Assembly: GCA_030765645.1 (NCBI GenBank)
Contig: JAVCCE010000027.1
Span: 1-64,000 of the forward strand
Length of the DNA: 64,000 nucleotides
Origin: Candidatus Hinthialibacter antarcticus
Lineage (GTDB): Bacteria > Hinthialibacterota > Hinthialibacteria > Hinthialibacterales > Hinthialibacteraceae
Reading direction: 5' to 3'
The notes below the pieces were generated by a model. The model ran no database searches, was not told the DNA's origin, and worked only from the letters and a program-made list of their open reading frames with translations. The position numbers and the translations under genes are program-made. Within the stretch, counting starts at the first letter, position 1, and every line of letters starts with the position of its first letter. Below, one piece after another: positions 19,001 to 27,358 of this stretch.

Positions 19001-21131
19001 TGACTTAGCGGGCGGCGGCGCTGAAAAGCAATATCAAGAACCCGACCGCGTTCGTACCTATTTCCCCGAAACCTGGTTGTGGGAACCAGAGTTCCTCACC
19101 AGCGGCGACGGCGGCATGGCGACTCTCGAATTGACCGCGCCCGACAGCATCACCAATTGGAAATTGAAAGCGACCTCCACTTCAGGGAATGGACTCGGTG
19201 TCGCAGAGGCGGAAATTCGCGTCTTCCAGGATTTCTTCGTCGAGCCTGACCTGCCTGTCGCGGTGATTCGCGGCGACCGCTTCCCGATGCGGGTGCGGGT
19301 GTTCAATTATATTGATGTACCGCAGACGGTTTTGATTACGCTGGAGAACGGCGACGAACTGGGGCTTGTCGGCGATGCGACGCGGGAAGTTTTTGTTCCA
19401 GAAAACGGCGTAGTCGGCGTCGAGTTTACGCTCCAACCCGACAAGGTCGGTTTGCTGCCGGTGTCGCTGACTGCGAAGACCGCAGACCGCGCCGACGCGA
19501 TTCGTAAAAACCTGCGGGTCGAACCGGAAGGCATGAAGCGCCAGATTGTACAAAACGGCATCATCAAAGATGCGACCTCAATTGCGTTGTCATTTGTCCC
19601 TGGACCAATCTTTTTAGAACGCGACGACGGTTTGACGCCGATGCCGATTGAGATTGTTGCTGATTCAGAAAAACTGCGCATCGCCGTGACTGGCAGCCTG
19701 CTCGGCCAGTCGCTGTCCGGCCTGGGCGACTTGCTCAACATGCCCTACGGCTGCGGCGAACAGAACATGATCTTTCTCGCGCCCGACGTTGAAGTGTTGC
19801 GCTATCTCGACGCCACCGGACAGTCAAACCCCGAACTGCGCGCGCAAGCGGAGTTCTTTATCACCACTGGCTACCAGCGCCAATTGACTTTTCAGCATTC
19901 CGACGGCTCTTTCTCCGCCTTTGGCGAGAGCGACGAGTCGGGCAGTTTATGGCTGACCGCGTTCGTGCTCTCTACCTTTAGCAACGCCCGCGAGGTCTAC
20001 CCCATCGACGACAATGTGATCGCGCGCGCCGCACAGTGGATCATCGACCATCAGGCCGAAGACGGTTCGTGGGAGCCAGTAGGCCTCGTCATTCACCAGG
20101 AAATGGACGGCGGGCTGGAAGGCAACCTGGGGCTGAGCGCTTATGTTTTAAATGCGCTGCTTGAGTACGGCGGCGCCGATTCGACCGCTGTCGAACAGGG
20201 ACTCGACTTCGTCGCGTCGAATATCAGCCAAGTGAAAAATGCGTACATCATGTCGCTGATCGCTTATTCGCTTTCACAAGCCGGGCACGCCGCCGCTGAT
20301 AGCGCTCTCGACCAATTGCTCTCGATGGCGAAGTCTGACAAAGACGGCCTCTATTGGGAGCCGCATTCGATCGAAGCCACTGGTTACGCGATCATGGCGT
20401 TGTTACAGCAGCAGCGCCCCGAGTCGCAGGCCGCGCTGGAATGGCTCTCAGCGCAGCGCAATAACCTCGGCGGTTACGGCGGTACGCAAGACACCGTGGT
20501 CGCGTTTAAGGCGCTCACCTCCGCCGCGATTCAACAAAGCCGCAATCTGGATACTGAAATTGATGTGATTGTGGAAGGCGACGTTGCGCATACATTCACA
20601 GTGAATGAAAACAATTTCGACATTATGCAGTTTGTTGATATCGCTCCAACGCAGGTGGTTACGTTGGAGCAGCGCGGCGAAGGTTCGGTGTTGTACCAGG
20701 GCGCGTATTCGTACAACGTACCTGGTTCCGAAACGCTAATGGATGCGCCGCCGATTACTCTCAGCGTGAATTACAACGCCGAACACATCGAAGTCGATGA
20801 CGTGGTAGATGTCTTCGTTTCTGTCATGTACGCTGGCGGCGAAGAAGCGGGCATGTCGATTGTGGACGTCTCCGTCCCGACCGGGTTCGGCGTGGTGGGC
20901 GAAAGCATTGAGAAATTACGCGCGATGGAAAACATCAAGCGCGTTGAAGTCGCGGGCCGCAAGGTGATTGTCTATCTCGACAATCTGGCGTCCGGCGAGC
21001 CGTTTGATTTTAGCTTCCAGGTGTTGGCGAAGTTCCCGGTGAAGGCCGATCAGGGCGTTAGCCAGGCGTATTTATATTACGACCGCGACGTGATCGCCGA
21101 GTCGCAAGGCCGCGAGTTGGTGATTGAATAG
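16032..21131 (+). CDS. Alpha-2-macroglobulin with intact thioester motif
   Basis: A 1699-residue secreted protease-trapping protein. ATG 16032 follows GGAGAG and opens a signal peptide (FVGIFVPLFLFVFSMMASAQ); the upstream open frame is leader. The order is an N-terminal beta region (to about 450), macroglobulin domains (TDKPIYQPGQKIQGRILLLD at about 460), the bait/MG region, the A2M family block (FPETWLWEPEFLTSGDGGMA, then DSITNWKLKA) and the thioester PYGCGEQNM with Cys about 1241. An alpha/alpha thioester domain follows, then a C-terminal receptor-binding-like domain. No lipobox cysteine is present and no pbpC neighbour, unlike the E. coli yfhM type. Probable job: defence against proteases of competitors or host. 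An intrinsic terminator follows. Confidence 0.95.
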   Translation: MNRYFVGIFVPLFLFVFSMMASAQVIAEYPITQKTVQSGELILSPVIDFGLAPGGAIRTVAGDAFREGYQLTLKPGEGLLIVARDAVAIQSAGGPAVSVEYDVVSGDANVAVVAFNSVEGIPDGQIGLTQRMSHGEATPGTPERLVCLFAPPSGSMQPAVQVVNLTDVEARVALYSLAVRIIEGIEEKSEVFQSWAFSELDENIRLNINNDQGEPVYDAEGDRWMLRTEANQAANMAVPVGSIETVEEETLFYAKIDANRDPDADGTFASLFYGENWASGVFIKNENLKTFNGVTYFGGGGNFLPPAESLDLVLQNGAGANGGVVNVDNVEVRRLTMNSADYTPIVSVAAPKTLAAILAAPKEMFRLNQASFSINTLDASTRNAVSVPYKVMLTKDGESLLLGSGETSASGFDAKTFTVPASANGEWQIVVEAFGRTLAQGPAQIEDGALLLIETDKPIYQPGQKIQGRILLLDNTLRPLAGEVELNIADAKGIRIYKMTEQASDYGVVPFELPLASEVNMGTWKLTAESGDAKTELDLEIDRYVLPSFEIDVQVEKEWFLVDEAITGTIESNYFFGQPVKGEVKIEAYRYVSTWEQYAEVSGRLEDGRYEFELPPVTYAAGTASEEGDATLQLKLSVVDDGGKEELTDKLLRIVDAGVSLKLVNDSPVIKPGLQQDVLILSQTPNGAPLSTDVSIDLVFVDENGSTVGQIEDRAATDNGLLTYTYSVPADAAVGTFSVSASLDGKSTSAYEVLNAAYSPGAHFIHVRQRQPGMFTVGDVATFDVFSTNPGTVFYEVYSNGRTVFSQTSNDGVIEFSVQPQMSGSARLMVYMIQPNNEISADVLPFEVEAVASDLLRADFSAEEVRPGEAVTLQISTRQNAMVGVSIVDEAVYSLVEGRLNLQNIFAQLEEIFMQPQVEVHDDQGFGRGFPPPALKGAQDLLADNNLQIVASEELTVPQGRTLDPWLLFNNDLIRRGVPFEFFPFPEAVDDLAGGGAEKQYQEPDRVRTYFPETWLWEPEFLTSGDGGMATLELTAPDSITNWKLKATSTSGNGLGVAEAEIRVFQDFFVEPDLPVAVIRGDRFPMRVRVFNYIDVPQTVLITLENGDELGLVGDATREVFVPENGVVGVEFTLQPDKVGLLPVSLTAKTADRADAIRKNLRVEPEGMKRQIVQNGIIKDATSIALSFVPGPIFLERDDGLTPMPIEIVADSEKLRIAVTGSLLGQSLSGLGDLLNMPYGCGEQNMIFLAPDVEVLRYLDATGQSNPELRAQAEFFITTGYQRQLTFQHSDGSFSAFGESDESGSLWLTAFVLSTFSNAREVYPIDDNVIARAAQWIIDHQAEDGSWEPVGLVIHQEMDGGLEGNLGLSAYVLNALLEYGGADSTAVEQGLDFVASNISQVKNAYIMSLIAYSLSQAGHAAADSALDQLLSMAKSDKDGLYWEPHSIEATGYAIMALLQQQRPESQAALEWLSAQRNNLGGYGGTQDTVVAFKALTSAAIQQSRNLDTEIDVIVEGDVAHTFTVNENNFDIMQFVDIAPTQVVTLEQRGEGSVLYQGAYSYNVPGSETLMDAPPITLSVNYNAEHIEVDDVVDVFVSVMYAGGEEAGMSIVDVSVPTGFGVVGESIEKLRAMENIKRVEVAGRKVIVYLDNLASGEPFDFSFQVLAKFPVKADQGVSQAYLYYDRDVIAESQGRELVIE

Positions 21132-21154
21132 AGCAACCGTATTGTCGGTTCCCG

Positions 21155-21199
21155 AAGGCCAGGCTCTCCCACTACCGGGCGCCTGGCCTTTTTCTTTTT
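21155..21199 (+). terminator. Intrinsic terminator of the alpha-2-macroglobulin gene
   Basis: The perfect stem AAGGCCAGGC/GCCTGGCCTT (21155-21164 with 21181-21190) runs into TTTCTTTTT. Confidence 0.93.
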
Positions 21200-21205
21200 G
21201 AGGAC

Positions 21206-21236
21206 AAACAAAAAGGGGCGCAATTGAATGCGCCCC
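21206..21236 (-). terminator. Intrinsic terminator of floA (minus strand)
   Basis: On the minus strand the stem GGGGCGCA/TGCGCCCC (21236-21229 with 21222-21215) is followed by TTTTTGTTTG. It faces the terminator of the convergent gene, only six bases away. Confidence 0.88.
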
Positions 21237-21301
21237 CCTGTTTCGTGTTCATGTTATTTGTTTATCCATCATTCAATCGCTGAACGAAGAAATAGGATTT
21301 T

Positions 21302-22303
21302 TTATTCTGAAGTCGACGGTTTTCCTGTGTCAGAGATGGATTCGCGCATTTGCGTATCCGCCATGACGTTTTTGATGTTGTAATAATCCATCACGCCCAA
21401 GTTGCCGCTGCGGAACGCTTCGGCAATCGCCAGCGGAACTTGCGCTTCGGCTTCGACCACGCGGGCGCGCATCTCTTCGACGCGGGCGCGCATCTCTTGT
21501 TCTTGCGCCAACGCCATCGCTTTGCGTTCTTCGGCCTTGGCCTGGGCGATCTGCTTATCGGCGTTGGCTTGGTCGATCTGCAATTTCGCGCCAATGTTTT
21601 CGCCTACGTCGATGTCGGCGATATCAATGGAGAGAATCTCAAACCCGGTGCCTGAATCCAGCCCCTTGTCGAGAATGCTCTTGGAGATCATGTCGGGGTT
21701 TTCAAGAACTTGCTTGTGTGACGTTGACGAACCGATGGTGGTGACGATGCCTTCGCCGACGCGCGCGACGATGGTTTCTTCGGTGGCGCCTCCAACCAGG
21801 CGGTCGAGGTTGGCTTTCACGGTGACCCGCGCCTTGGCCAGCAACTGGATGCCGTCCATCGCGACCGCCGCCACTTTGTCATAGCCTGCTTTTGGGTCTG
21901 GCGCGTCAATCACTTTCGGACGCACCGACATCTGAACGGCTTCAAATACATCGCGGCCCGCCAGGTCGATTGCGGCGGCGCGTTCAAATGTGAGAGGGAT
22001 GTTCGCTTTGTCAGCCGAAATCAACGCTTGCACCACGCGATAGACGTTTCCGCCGGCGAGATAGTGGGCCTCGAGTTGGTTGGTGTTTAACACCAAGCCC
22101 GCTTTGGTCGCGTTAATCAACGGGTTTACGATATTGCTGGGTGGAACGCGACGTAAGCGCATCCCGACAAGCGTCAGCAATGATACGTGAACCCCTGAGG
22201 TCAGGGCCGCAACCCACAACCGGATCGGGATGAAGTATAAAAATAGCGCGAGGAATACAAATACGAGTCCAAGAGACATAACAGAAAATAACGCTGGGTC
22301 CAT
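21302..22303 (-). CDS. floA: Flotillin-like protein FloA
   Basis: A 333-residue SPFH protein of the FloA (formerly UPF0365/YqfA) family, scaffolds of functional membrane microdomains. An N-terminal hydrophobic hairpin ([19 protein letters not shown], then [17 protein letters not shown]) anchors it. Family landmarks are [43 protein letters not shown] and the SPFH core. A long Ala/Glu/Gln coiled coil follows ([20 protein letters not shown]). No NfeD gene is adjacent. The length and both ends match the family, so the start is secure. Its terminator faces that of the alpha-2-macroglobulin gene. Confidence 0.96.
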   Translation of the reverse strand: MDPALFSVMSLGLVFVFLALFLYFIPIRLWVAALTSGVHVSLLTLVGMRLRRVPPSNIVNPLINATKAGLVLNTNQLEAHYLAGGNVYRVVQALISADKANIPLTFERAAAIDLAGRDVFEAVQMSVRPKVIDAPDPKAGYDKVAAVAMDGIQLLAKARVTVKANLDRLVGGATEETIVARVGEGIVTTIGSSTSHKQVLENPDMISKSILDKGLDSGTGFEILSIDIADIDVGENIGAKLQIDQANADKQIAQAKAEERKAMALAQEQEMRARVEEMRARVVEAEAQVPLAIAEAFRSGNLGVMDYYNIKNVMADTQMRESISDTGKPSTSE

Positions 22304-22527
22304 TGTGATTCTCCTTCAGAGTGTAAAACGGGCAGAATATCAATCGTTGCTCTATTGTAAGCAAAATTTCACTTAATAGCAATTCAACGCGTCCGGTTTT
22401 ATACTATCCACCGAACGGCCCATCAGCGGCGCCGCTCTATTTCAACTATGATTCCATATAAAATGTACTGCGCTTTTCTTTCACTACGAAGAATATGGTG
22501 GGTATATTTCATTCGGAGGAGAAAACA

Positions 22528-23106
22528 ATGAGTTTACGAGAGTTTCGTACGGCCGAGTTTCCGGTCCATGATATTTTTATTAACCGCAACTCGCCGCGCG
22601 CCATGTCGGGCGAAGCCATTTCTGACAACGAATTGATGTCATTGTTTGAAGCGGCGCGTTGGGCGTCTTCCTGCTATAACGAACAACCTTGGCGTTTTGT
22701 CTACGCCATGCGCGGCAGCCAGCCGTTTCAGCGTTTTATGAATTGTCTGGTCGAGTTTAATCAAACCTGGTGCAACAACGCCGCTGCGCTCATCGTGCTT
22801 GTTTCACAGGATACCTTTGCATTGAACAACAACCCAAACGACTGGCATTCATTTGATTCAGGCTCCGCCTGGCAGAGTTTGGCGTTGCAAGGTTCTGTGA
22901 ATGGGCTGGTGGTTCACGGTATGGCCGGGTTCGATAAAGAAAAAGCCGCCGCTGCGGTCAACCTGCCGGGCGGGCATTCGGTGGAAATCATGATCGCTGT
23001 TGGAAAACCCGGGCCGATTGACGTTTTGCCGCAGGACATGCAAAAGGGCGAAACGCCGTCGCAACGTAAGCCGATGAAAGAAATTGCTCTTGAAGGCAGT
23101 TTTTAG
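22528..23106 (+). CDS. Nitroreductase-family flavoprotein
   Basis: 192 residues from ATG 22528, which follows a strong GGAGGA; an in-frame ATG at 22495 lacks one. It is an FMN-dependent oxidoreductase of the nitroreductase superfamily. It has an N-terminal NRNSPRAM for the FMN phosphate, LFEAARWASSCYNEQPWRFV with the typical S-x-N-x-Q-P-W motif, and a C-terminal glycine-rich GKPG. The physiological electron acceptor is not predictable; quinones, nitroaromatics or a dehalogenation-type reaction are all possible within this superfamily. Single gene. Confidence 0.92.
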   Translation: MSLREFRTAEFPVHDIFINRNSPRAMSGEAISDNELMSLFEAARWASSCYNEQPWRFVYAMRGSQPFQRFMNCLVEFNQTWCNNAAALIVLVSQDTFALNNNPNDWHSFDSGSAWQSLALQGSVNGLVVHGMAGFDKEKAAAAVNLPGGHSVEIMIAVGKPGPIDVLPQDMQKGETPSQRKPMKEIALEGSF

Positions 23107-23195
23107 TTCGGGCCGACAACATTTGGTTTCGGCTACCCAAGCCCCCGTTATAATACAATTCTGATCTTACTTTGAATTGTTGGGAGAAGATTACA

Positions 23196-24596
23196 ATGGT
23201 TTCTTCACGACGCAGCTTCATCAAATCATTCACTATTGGAGCCGCAATCACCACTACTTCAAAAACCACAAAAGCGGCAACGGGGCTGCCAAGCCAAGCG
23301 AAAGCGCCCAACATACTTCTCCTGTTTCCCGACCAGCATCGTTTTGACTGGCTCGGTTCTTCAACGCATCTTCCGGTACGAACGCCCAACATCGACCGGT
23401 TGGCGGCGAACGGCGTTCAATTCAAAAACGCAATCTGCCCGTCTCCACTTTGTGCGCCTTCTCGCGCCTGTCTTGCTTCGGGAAACGAATATGATCGCTG
23501 CCGCGTTCCCAATAACGGCGCGAACTACCCGCTGGACCAACCGACCTTCTATCACGCGCTTCACGAAGCGGGGTATCACGTATTGGGCTGCGGTAAACTT
23601 GACCTTCACAAAGCAAGCCAAACTTGGGGACTTGATGGACGAACAAACCTCCACGATTGGGGATTTGACGACGGTATCGACAATGCAGGCAAATGGGACG
23701 CGATCAATTCAGGCCGCGAGGTTCCGAAAGACCCCTACATGGCCTTTCTGCACGACCACGGATTGGCGCAGACTCATGTCGATGATTTTATGAAACGCCG
23801 AAAAGAAGGCAAAAATGCGACTTTCGCAACTCCATTGCCTGAACCGGCCTATTGCGATAACTGGATCGGACAAAACGGCTTGTTTCTCTTGCGCCGCGCT
23901 CCTCAAAATCAACCCTGGTTTCTGCAAGTCAATTTTACCGGGCCGCATGATCCGGTCGATATCACTCATTCGATGTCGAGACTATATGAGGGCGTCGAGT
24001 TCCCTCAACCCAATCAGAATACGCAATTGGAGCCGGAGAAGCACGTCGAAATTCGCAGGAACTATTCAGCCATGGTTGAGAACATTGACCGTTGGGTGGG
24101 CGTGTATCTCAATGAACTAGAGAGACGCGGCGAATTAGACAATACGCTGGTTGTGTTCAGCAGCGACCACGGCGAGATGTTGGGCGACCATAACCTCTGG
24201 GCGAAAACGCATCCCTATCAGCCCTCTGTCGGCGTACCGCTTGTCATCAGCGGCCCGGGCGTGGTCGACTCGAAGCCAAATATAAAACCCGTAACGACTC
24301 TCGATTTGGCGGCGACTTTTTTAGAATGCGCGGGGGCAAAAATTCCGGCTCGCATCGACAGCCAGTCGCTATGGCCGATCTTGAATGGAAAAACAGACAA
24401 GACGCGCGACTTTGTTTTGTCTGGCCTTGGCCCTTGGCGAATGGTTGATGATGGGCGCTTTAAACTGGTGGTCAATTATGGCAAGCAACAGCAAACCCTG
24501 TTGTTTGATCGAACAAGCGATCCACTCGAAAACAATAATCTCGCAAAGTCTGGACCTGCTGAAGTCAAACGCTTGAAAAAACTCTTGCCTATGTGA
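23196..24596 (+). CDS. Tat-exported sulfatase (second of three)
   Basis: 466 residues from ATG 23196, chosen because a near-perfect Tat motif SRRSFIK starts at residue 4 and a GGGAG site lies upstream. Sulfatase features are NILLLFPDQHRFDW (metal ligands), CAPSR with Cys about 86 as formylglycine precursor, VLGCGKLDLHKAS, FTGPHDPVD, and VFSSDHGEMLGDH with the second metal site. The C-terminal ending LLFDRTSDPLENNNL is typical. The SDHGEMLGDH form groups it with choline-sulfatase/iduronate-sulfatase-like enzymes rather than with the two other sulfatases here (SDNG form), so the substrate probably differs. Confidence 0.92.
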   Translation: MVSSRRSFIKSFTIGAAITTTSKTTKAATGLPSQAKAPNILLLFPDQHRFDWLGSSTHLPVRTPNIDRLAANGVQFKNAICPSPLCAPSRACLASGNEYDRCRVPNNGANYPLDQPTFYHALHEAGYHVLGCGKLDLHKASQTWGLDGRTNLHDWGFDDGIDNAGKWDAINSGREVPKDPYMAFLHDHGLAQTHVDDFMKRRKEGKNATFATPLPEPAYCDNWIGQNGLFLLRRAPQNQPWFLQVNFTGPHDPVDITHSMSRLYEGVEFPQPNQNTQLEPEKHVEIRRNYSAMVENIDRWVGVYLNELERRGELDNTLVVFSSDHGEMLGDHNLWAKTHPYQPSVGVPLVISGPGVVDSKPNIKPVTTLDLAATFLECAGAKIPARIDSQSLWPILNGKTDKTRDFVLSGLGPWRMVDDGRFKLVVNYGKQQQTLLFDRTSDPLENNNLAKSGPAEVKRLKKLLPM

Positions 24597-24624
24597 AAAA
24601 GCGACCTCTTCGATACAAACAAAC

Positions 24625-24707
24625 AAGGCGCGGGTGCGTCTCTGTGAGCGCCTGTGCAAGGAGGCGTTAAGCCCGCACCGAAGCGAAGAGAGACGCGCCC
24701 GCGCCTT
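24625..24707 (-). repeat. Dispersed nested-hairpin repeat, copy 3 (complete, different arms)
   Basis: The arms 24625-24643 and 24689-24707 pair over 19 bases with one G-U. Read on the minus strand, the inner part has the same length as copy 2 and shares TTCGCTTC, GTGCGGGCTT and TTGCACAGGCGCTC. The arm sequence (AAGGCGCGGG, GCGTCTCT) differs from copy 2 (AGGCATGGGT, CAACTCTG) yet stays complementary. The copy lies between two convergent gene ends. Confidence 0.85.
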
Positions 24708-24727
24708 AGATGAAATTATGTGATTTG

Positions 24728-26101
24728 TTAACTGCGCGGTTTCGACATCTCTTCAATTTGATCGGCGACGGCGGCCTTCAACTGGTCGGCGCTGACGCGG
24801 GTCTGCTCCATGGTGTCGCGGTTGCGAATGGTGACCGCGTTATCATCGAGCGAATCGAAGTCAATCGTGACGCACAGCGGCGTACCAATTTCGTCCTGGC
24901 GGCGGTAGCGCTTGCCGATGTTGCCCGCTTCGTCATATTGGACTTTATACAATCCGCGCAGGTCTTTTTCGATCTTGCGCGCCATTTCAATCTGCGGGTC
25001 TTTCTTAAATAATGGGAACACCGCCACCGTCACGGGCGCAACCTTGGGCGAGAAACGCATGACGTTGCGTTCTTCCATTTCGCCCTTGTCGTTAGGCGCT
25101 TTGTCGATGTCGTAGGCGTCCGACAAAATCACCAGAAACGTGCGGTCAACGCCCGCCGACGACTCGATGACGTAGGGCACATACTTTTCGTTGGTGCGGT
25201 CGTCGCGGTATGACAGGTCTTTCTTTGAAAATTCCATGTGGCGGTTGAGGTCATAATTGGTGCGGTTGGCGATGCCCTCTAACTCTTGCCAACCCATCGG
25301 GAATTTATATTCCACATCGTAACAGTCGTCAGCATAATGGGCGAGTTCGTCTTTGTCGTGTTGACGCATACGTAGGTTTTCTTCCCGCACGCCAATAGAG
25401 ACATACCACTTTTTGCGTTCTTCGAGCCAATACTCAAACCACTTTTTTGCTTCGTCTGGATGCGAGAAAAATTCGAGTTCCATCTGCTCAAATTCGCGCT
25501 GACGGAAAATAAACGACTTGGTGGTAATCTCATTCCGAAACGATTTTCCGGTTTGCGCGATGCCAAAGGGGACGCGCTGGCGGGTGGTCGTGACCACATT
25601 TTTAAAATTGGGAAAAATGGTCTGGCAGGTTTCAGGGCGAAGATAAGTGATGTTCGCCGAATCTTCGACTGGGCCCCAATGTAGTTTAAACATCAAGTTG
25701 AAGTCTTTGGGTTCAGTCAGCTGGCCGCCGCACTCATGCGGGGTTTTGCTGGGCTTTTGCGGGCATTGCTCTTCGCCGATCTTGTCAGCGCGAAATCGGT
25801 GGCCGCAGGTGTTGCAAATAATCAGCGGGTCGTGGAATCCTTCGACGTGACCGGAGGCTTCCCACACGCGCGGGTGGGTAGTGACGGCGCCGTCCATGCC
25901 GACTACGTTTTCGCGATCAGTGACCACCGATTTCCACCACGATTGCTTGATCGAGTTTTTGAGTTCAACGCCCAGCGGGCCGTAATCCCACGAGGCGGCG
26001 AATCCGCCGTAGATTTCACTCGAGGGGAACACAAACCCCCGTCGTTTGCATAACGAGACGATTTCACTAAGCGAGGGTTGCGGGGAAGCGGAGGCGGTCA
26101 T
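24728..26101 (-). CDS. glyQS: Glycyl-tRNA synthetase (dimeric, single-chain type)
   Basis: 457 residues, the alpha-2 class II glycyl-tRNA synthetase that charges tRNA-Gly in the cytoplasm. Class II motifs include GFVFPSSEIYGGFAASWDYGP near the N-terminus, RPETCQTIFPNFKNV, VPFGIAQTGKSFRNEI and REFEQMELEFF. The motif 3 region is SAGVDRTFLVILSDAYD. The anticodon-binding domain is C-terminal (RYRRQDEIGTPLCVTIDFDS). An insertion holds a CNTCGH...CPQK...HEC cysteine cluster, likely zinc. Length is normal. It is convergent with the second sulfatase across a palindromic repeat. Confidence 0.97.
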   Translation of the reverse strand: MTASASPQPSLSEIVSLCKRRGFVFPSSEIYGGFAASWDYGPLGVELKNSIKQSWWKSVVTDRENVVGMDGAVTTHPRVWEASGHVEGFHDPLIICNTCGHRFRADKIGEEQCPQKPSKTPHECGGQLTEPKDFNLMFKLHWGPVEDSANITYLRPETCQTIFPNFKNVVTTTRQRVPFGIAQTGKSFRNEITTKSFIFRQREFEQMELEFFSHPDEAKKWFEYWLEERKKWYVSIGVREENLRMRQHDKDELAHYADDCYDVEYKFPMGWQELEGIANRTNYDLNRHMEFSKKDLSYRDDRTNEKYVPYVIESSAGVDRTFLVILSDAYDIDKAPNDKGEMEERNVMRFSPKVAPVTVAVFPLFKKDPQIEMARKIEKDLRGLYKVQYDEAGNIGKRYRRQDEIGTPLCVTIDFDSLDDNAVTIRNRDTMEQTRVSADQLKAAVADQIEEMSKPRS

Positions 26102-26243
26102 GTCGGGTTTTCCTTCTGGCTGAATTATTTCTTCAAAAAGTTGAATTTACGCCGATAATGAAGCAGAGAACGTCCGTCCATTGACCGGAAAACAATAGTC
26201 TATCGCTGCGGCGAAGACTCGAAAAGAGGGAGGCGGAAAACCT

Positions 26244-26567
26244 GTGAGTTTACGTGACGAATTGGTTGAGTTGTTTGGCGACGAGGCGGTGCGCATGGCG
26301 GAGATTCAAGAAATTCTGGCGCAGCGCTATATTCAAAAGAACCCCATCGAAGTGCGCCAGGCGATCCAGAAATTTGAAAAATTAAAAAACCTCGACAAAC
26401 AAAAAGCGTATATAGAAACCTTCAAGCCCGAGATGAGCCGGGCGTTTATCTGTGCGCTCTTGTTAAATTCCGCCTCGAAAGTGGTTGCCGACCTTGGCAC
26501 CCGCGCCGTGCTCGACAAGCGCATGAACCGCGCCGTCCTCGGCGGCAAAATCATTCCGAGGCGGTGA
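26244..26567 (+). CDS. Small protein of unknown function whose 3' end is duplicated downstream
   Basis: 107 residues starting at GTG 26244 after GGGAGGCGG. It is mostly helical and charged (EIQEILAQRYIQKNPIEVRQ, KFEKLKNLDKQKAYI), without recognisable domain or export signal. The last 13 codons, NRAVLGGKIIPRR and stop, are repeated at 27359-27401 with two silent and one missense difference (Leu to Pro). That pattern, plus the ribosome-binding site, supports a real gene. The toxin-antitoxin operon lies between the two copies, so the present 3' end may have been supplied or displaced by that insertion. Confidence 0.7.
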   Translation: MSLRDELVELFGDEAVRMAEIQEILAQRYIQKNPIEVRQAIQKFEKLKNLDKQKAYIETFKPEMSRAFICALLLNSASKVVADLGTRAVLDKRMNRAVLGGKIIPRR

Positions 26568-26568
26568 G
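26526..26568 (+). repeat. 43 bp direct repeat flanking a toxin-antitoxin operon, left copy
   Basis: 40 of 43 bases match 27359-27401; all three differences are transitions. This copy is the 3' coding end of the upstream gene. The antitoxin stop codon begins eight bases further on, and the two copies lie 833 bases apart start to start. Confidence 0.9.
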
Positions 26569-26575
26569 AATGAGA

Positions 26576-26899
26576 TTACGCAATCGTTTCTAAGCCTTTA
26601 TCTTTTACGAGCTGAAGTAGTTTAAGTGACGGGCCGGTTGGGTGTTTGTCGCCGCGCTCCCATTTACTGACTAGCCCGGTCGTGACATTGAGATGTAGCG
26701 CAAATACTGCTTGGCTGACACGTTCGCGCAATCGGATTTCACGAATTTCATCAGGCGAAAGCGGCGCAACCGAGGTCAAACACATCGCATCAAATTCTCT
26801 CAGCGTTTTCTTATCCATCACGCCCGACTGGCTTAGGTCAGACGCGGTTTCATGAATTGCACCAAGAATTTTGCTTTTATATTTTTTTGCGGGACTCAT
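26576..26899 (-). CDS. HigA-like antitoxin with HTH domain
   Basis: 107 residues. The C-terminal half is an XRE/HigA helix-turn-helix (LSPDEIREIRLRERVSQAVFALHLNVTTGLVSKWERGDKHPTGPSL). The N-terminal half would bind the toxin. The ATG overlaps the toxin stop by four bases, and toxin-first order is that of higBA-type modules. It is expected to neutralise the toxin and repress its own promoter. The palindrome at 27301-27311 is a candidate operator. The gene reads into the left direct repeat only eight bases from its stop. DNA here is visibly AT-richer than the flanking housekeeping genes. Confidence 0.88.
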   Translation of the reverse strand: MSPAKKYKSKILGAIHETASDLSQSGVMDKKTLREFDAMCLTSVAPLSPDEIREIRLRERVSQAVFALHLNVTTGLVSKWERGDKHPTGPSLKLLQLVKDKGLETIA

Positions 26900-27264
26900 T
26901 TTTTCACCTCAATTAGCGCTCCATGGTCTACTGCCAATTTCAATTGATCATCATCATAATTCAACATTTCTTTCGCTAACGCTTTAAACGCTTTCAGTTC
27001 AATTGGGCTGATGTTGTCTAGTTCATTTTTGGCAAAGCCGTATACATAAAACGCTTTATCTTCGAATCGAAGCAAGACTATAGCCCGGTATCCTCCTGAT
27101 TTTCCTTGGCCCGATCGTGATAGTCGTTGCTTAATAACTCCACCACCCAAATCAGCATCAACTTGGCCTTTTTCAATTTTTTCTATTGCAGCAGCAAGTT
27201 GCGAATCTAAAATTCGTTCTTTCTTTACAAAGCGGCTGAATACTTTGGTTTTAAATATTCTCAC
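26896..27264 (-). CDS. RelE/HigB-like toxin
   Basis: 122 residues of the RelE/ParE superfamily, HigB-like branch, usually ribosome-dependent mRNA endonucleases. Motifs are MRIFKTKVFSRFVKKERI at the N-terminus and LGGGVIKQRLSRSGQGKSGGYRAIVLLRFEDKAFYVYGFAKNE in the core, with the basic residues and the YGFAK strand typical of the group. It is the promoter-proximal gene of a two-gene operon with the HTH antitoxin downstream. The pair lies precisely between two 43 bp direct repeats. Activity is inferred from family only. Confidence 0.88.
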   Translation of the reverse strand: MRIFKTKVFSRFVKKERILDSQLAAAIEKIEKGQVDADLGGGVIKQRLSRSGQGKSGGYRAIVLLRFEDKAFYVYGFAKNELDNISPIELKAFKALAKEMLNYDDDQLKLAVDHGALIEVKK

Positions 27265-27300
27265 TGTTGACGCCTTTTCAAGTTGTACATATATTCTATG

Positions 27301-27311
27301 TCACTGAGTGA
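27301..27311. promoter_or_regulatory. Candidate operator of the HigBA-like operon
   Basis: The perfect odd palindrome TCACTGAGTGA lies 37 bases upstream of the toxin start. On the minus strand it falls between a weak -35 (TTGTAT) and a -10-like TATATG spaced 17 bases apart. This is where an autoregulating antitoxin would bind. Confidence 0.45.
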
Positions 27312-27358
27312 TACAAAGCAAGTAATATTGGTTTGACTCAATTGCGGTCCGCAGATAA

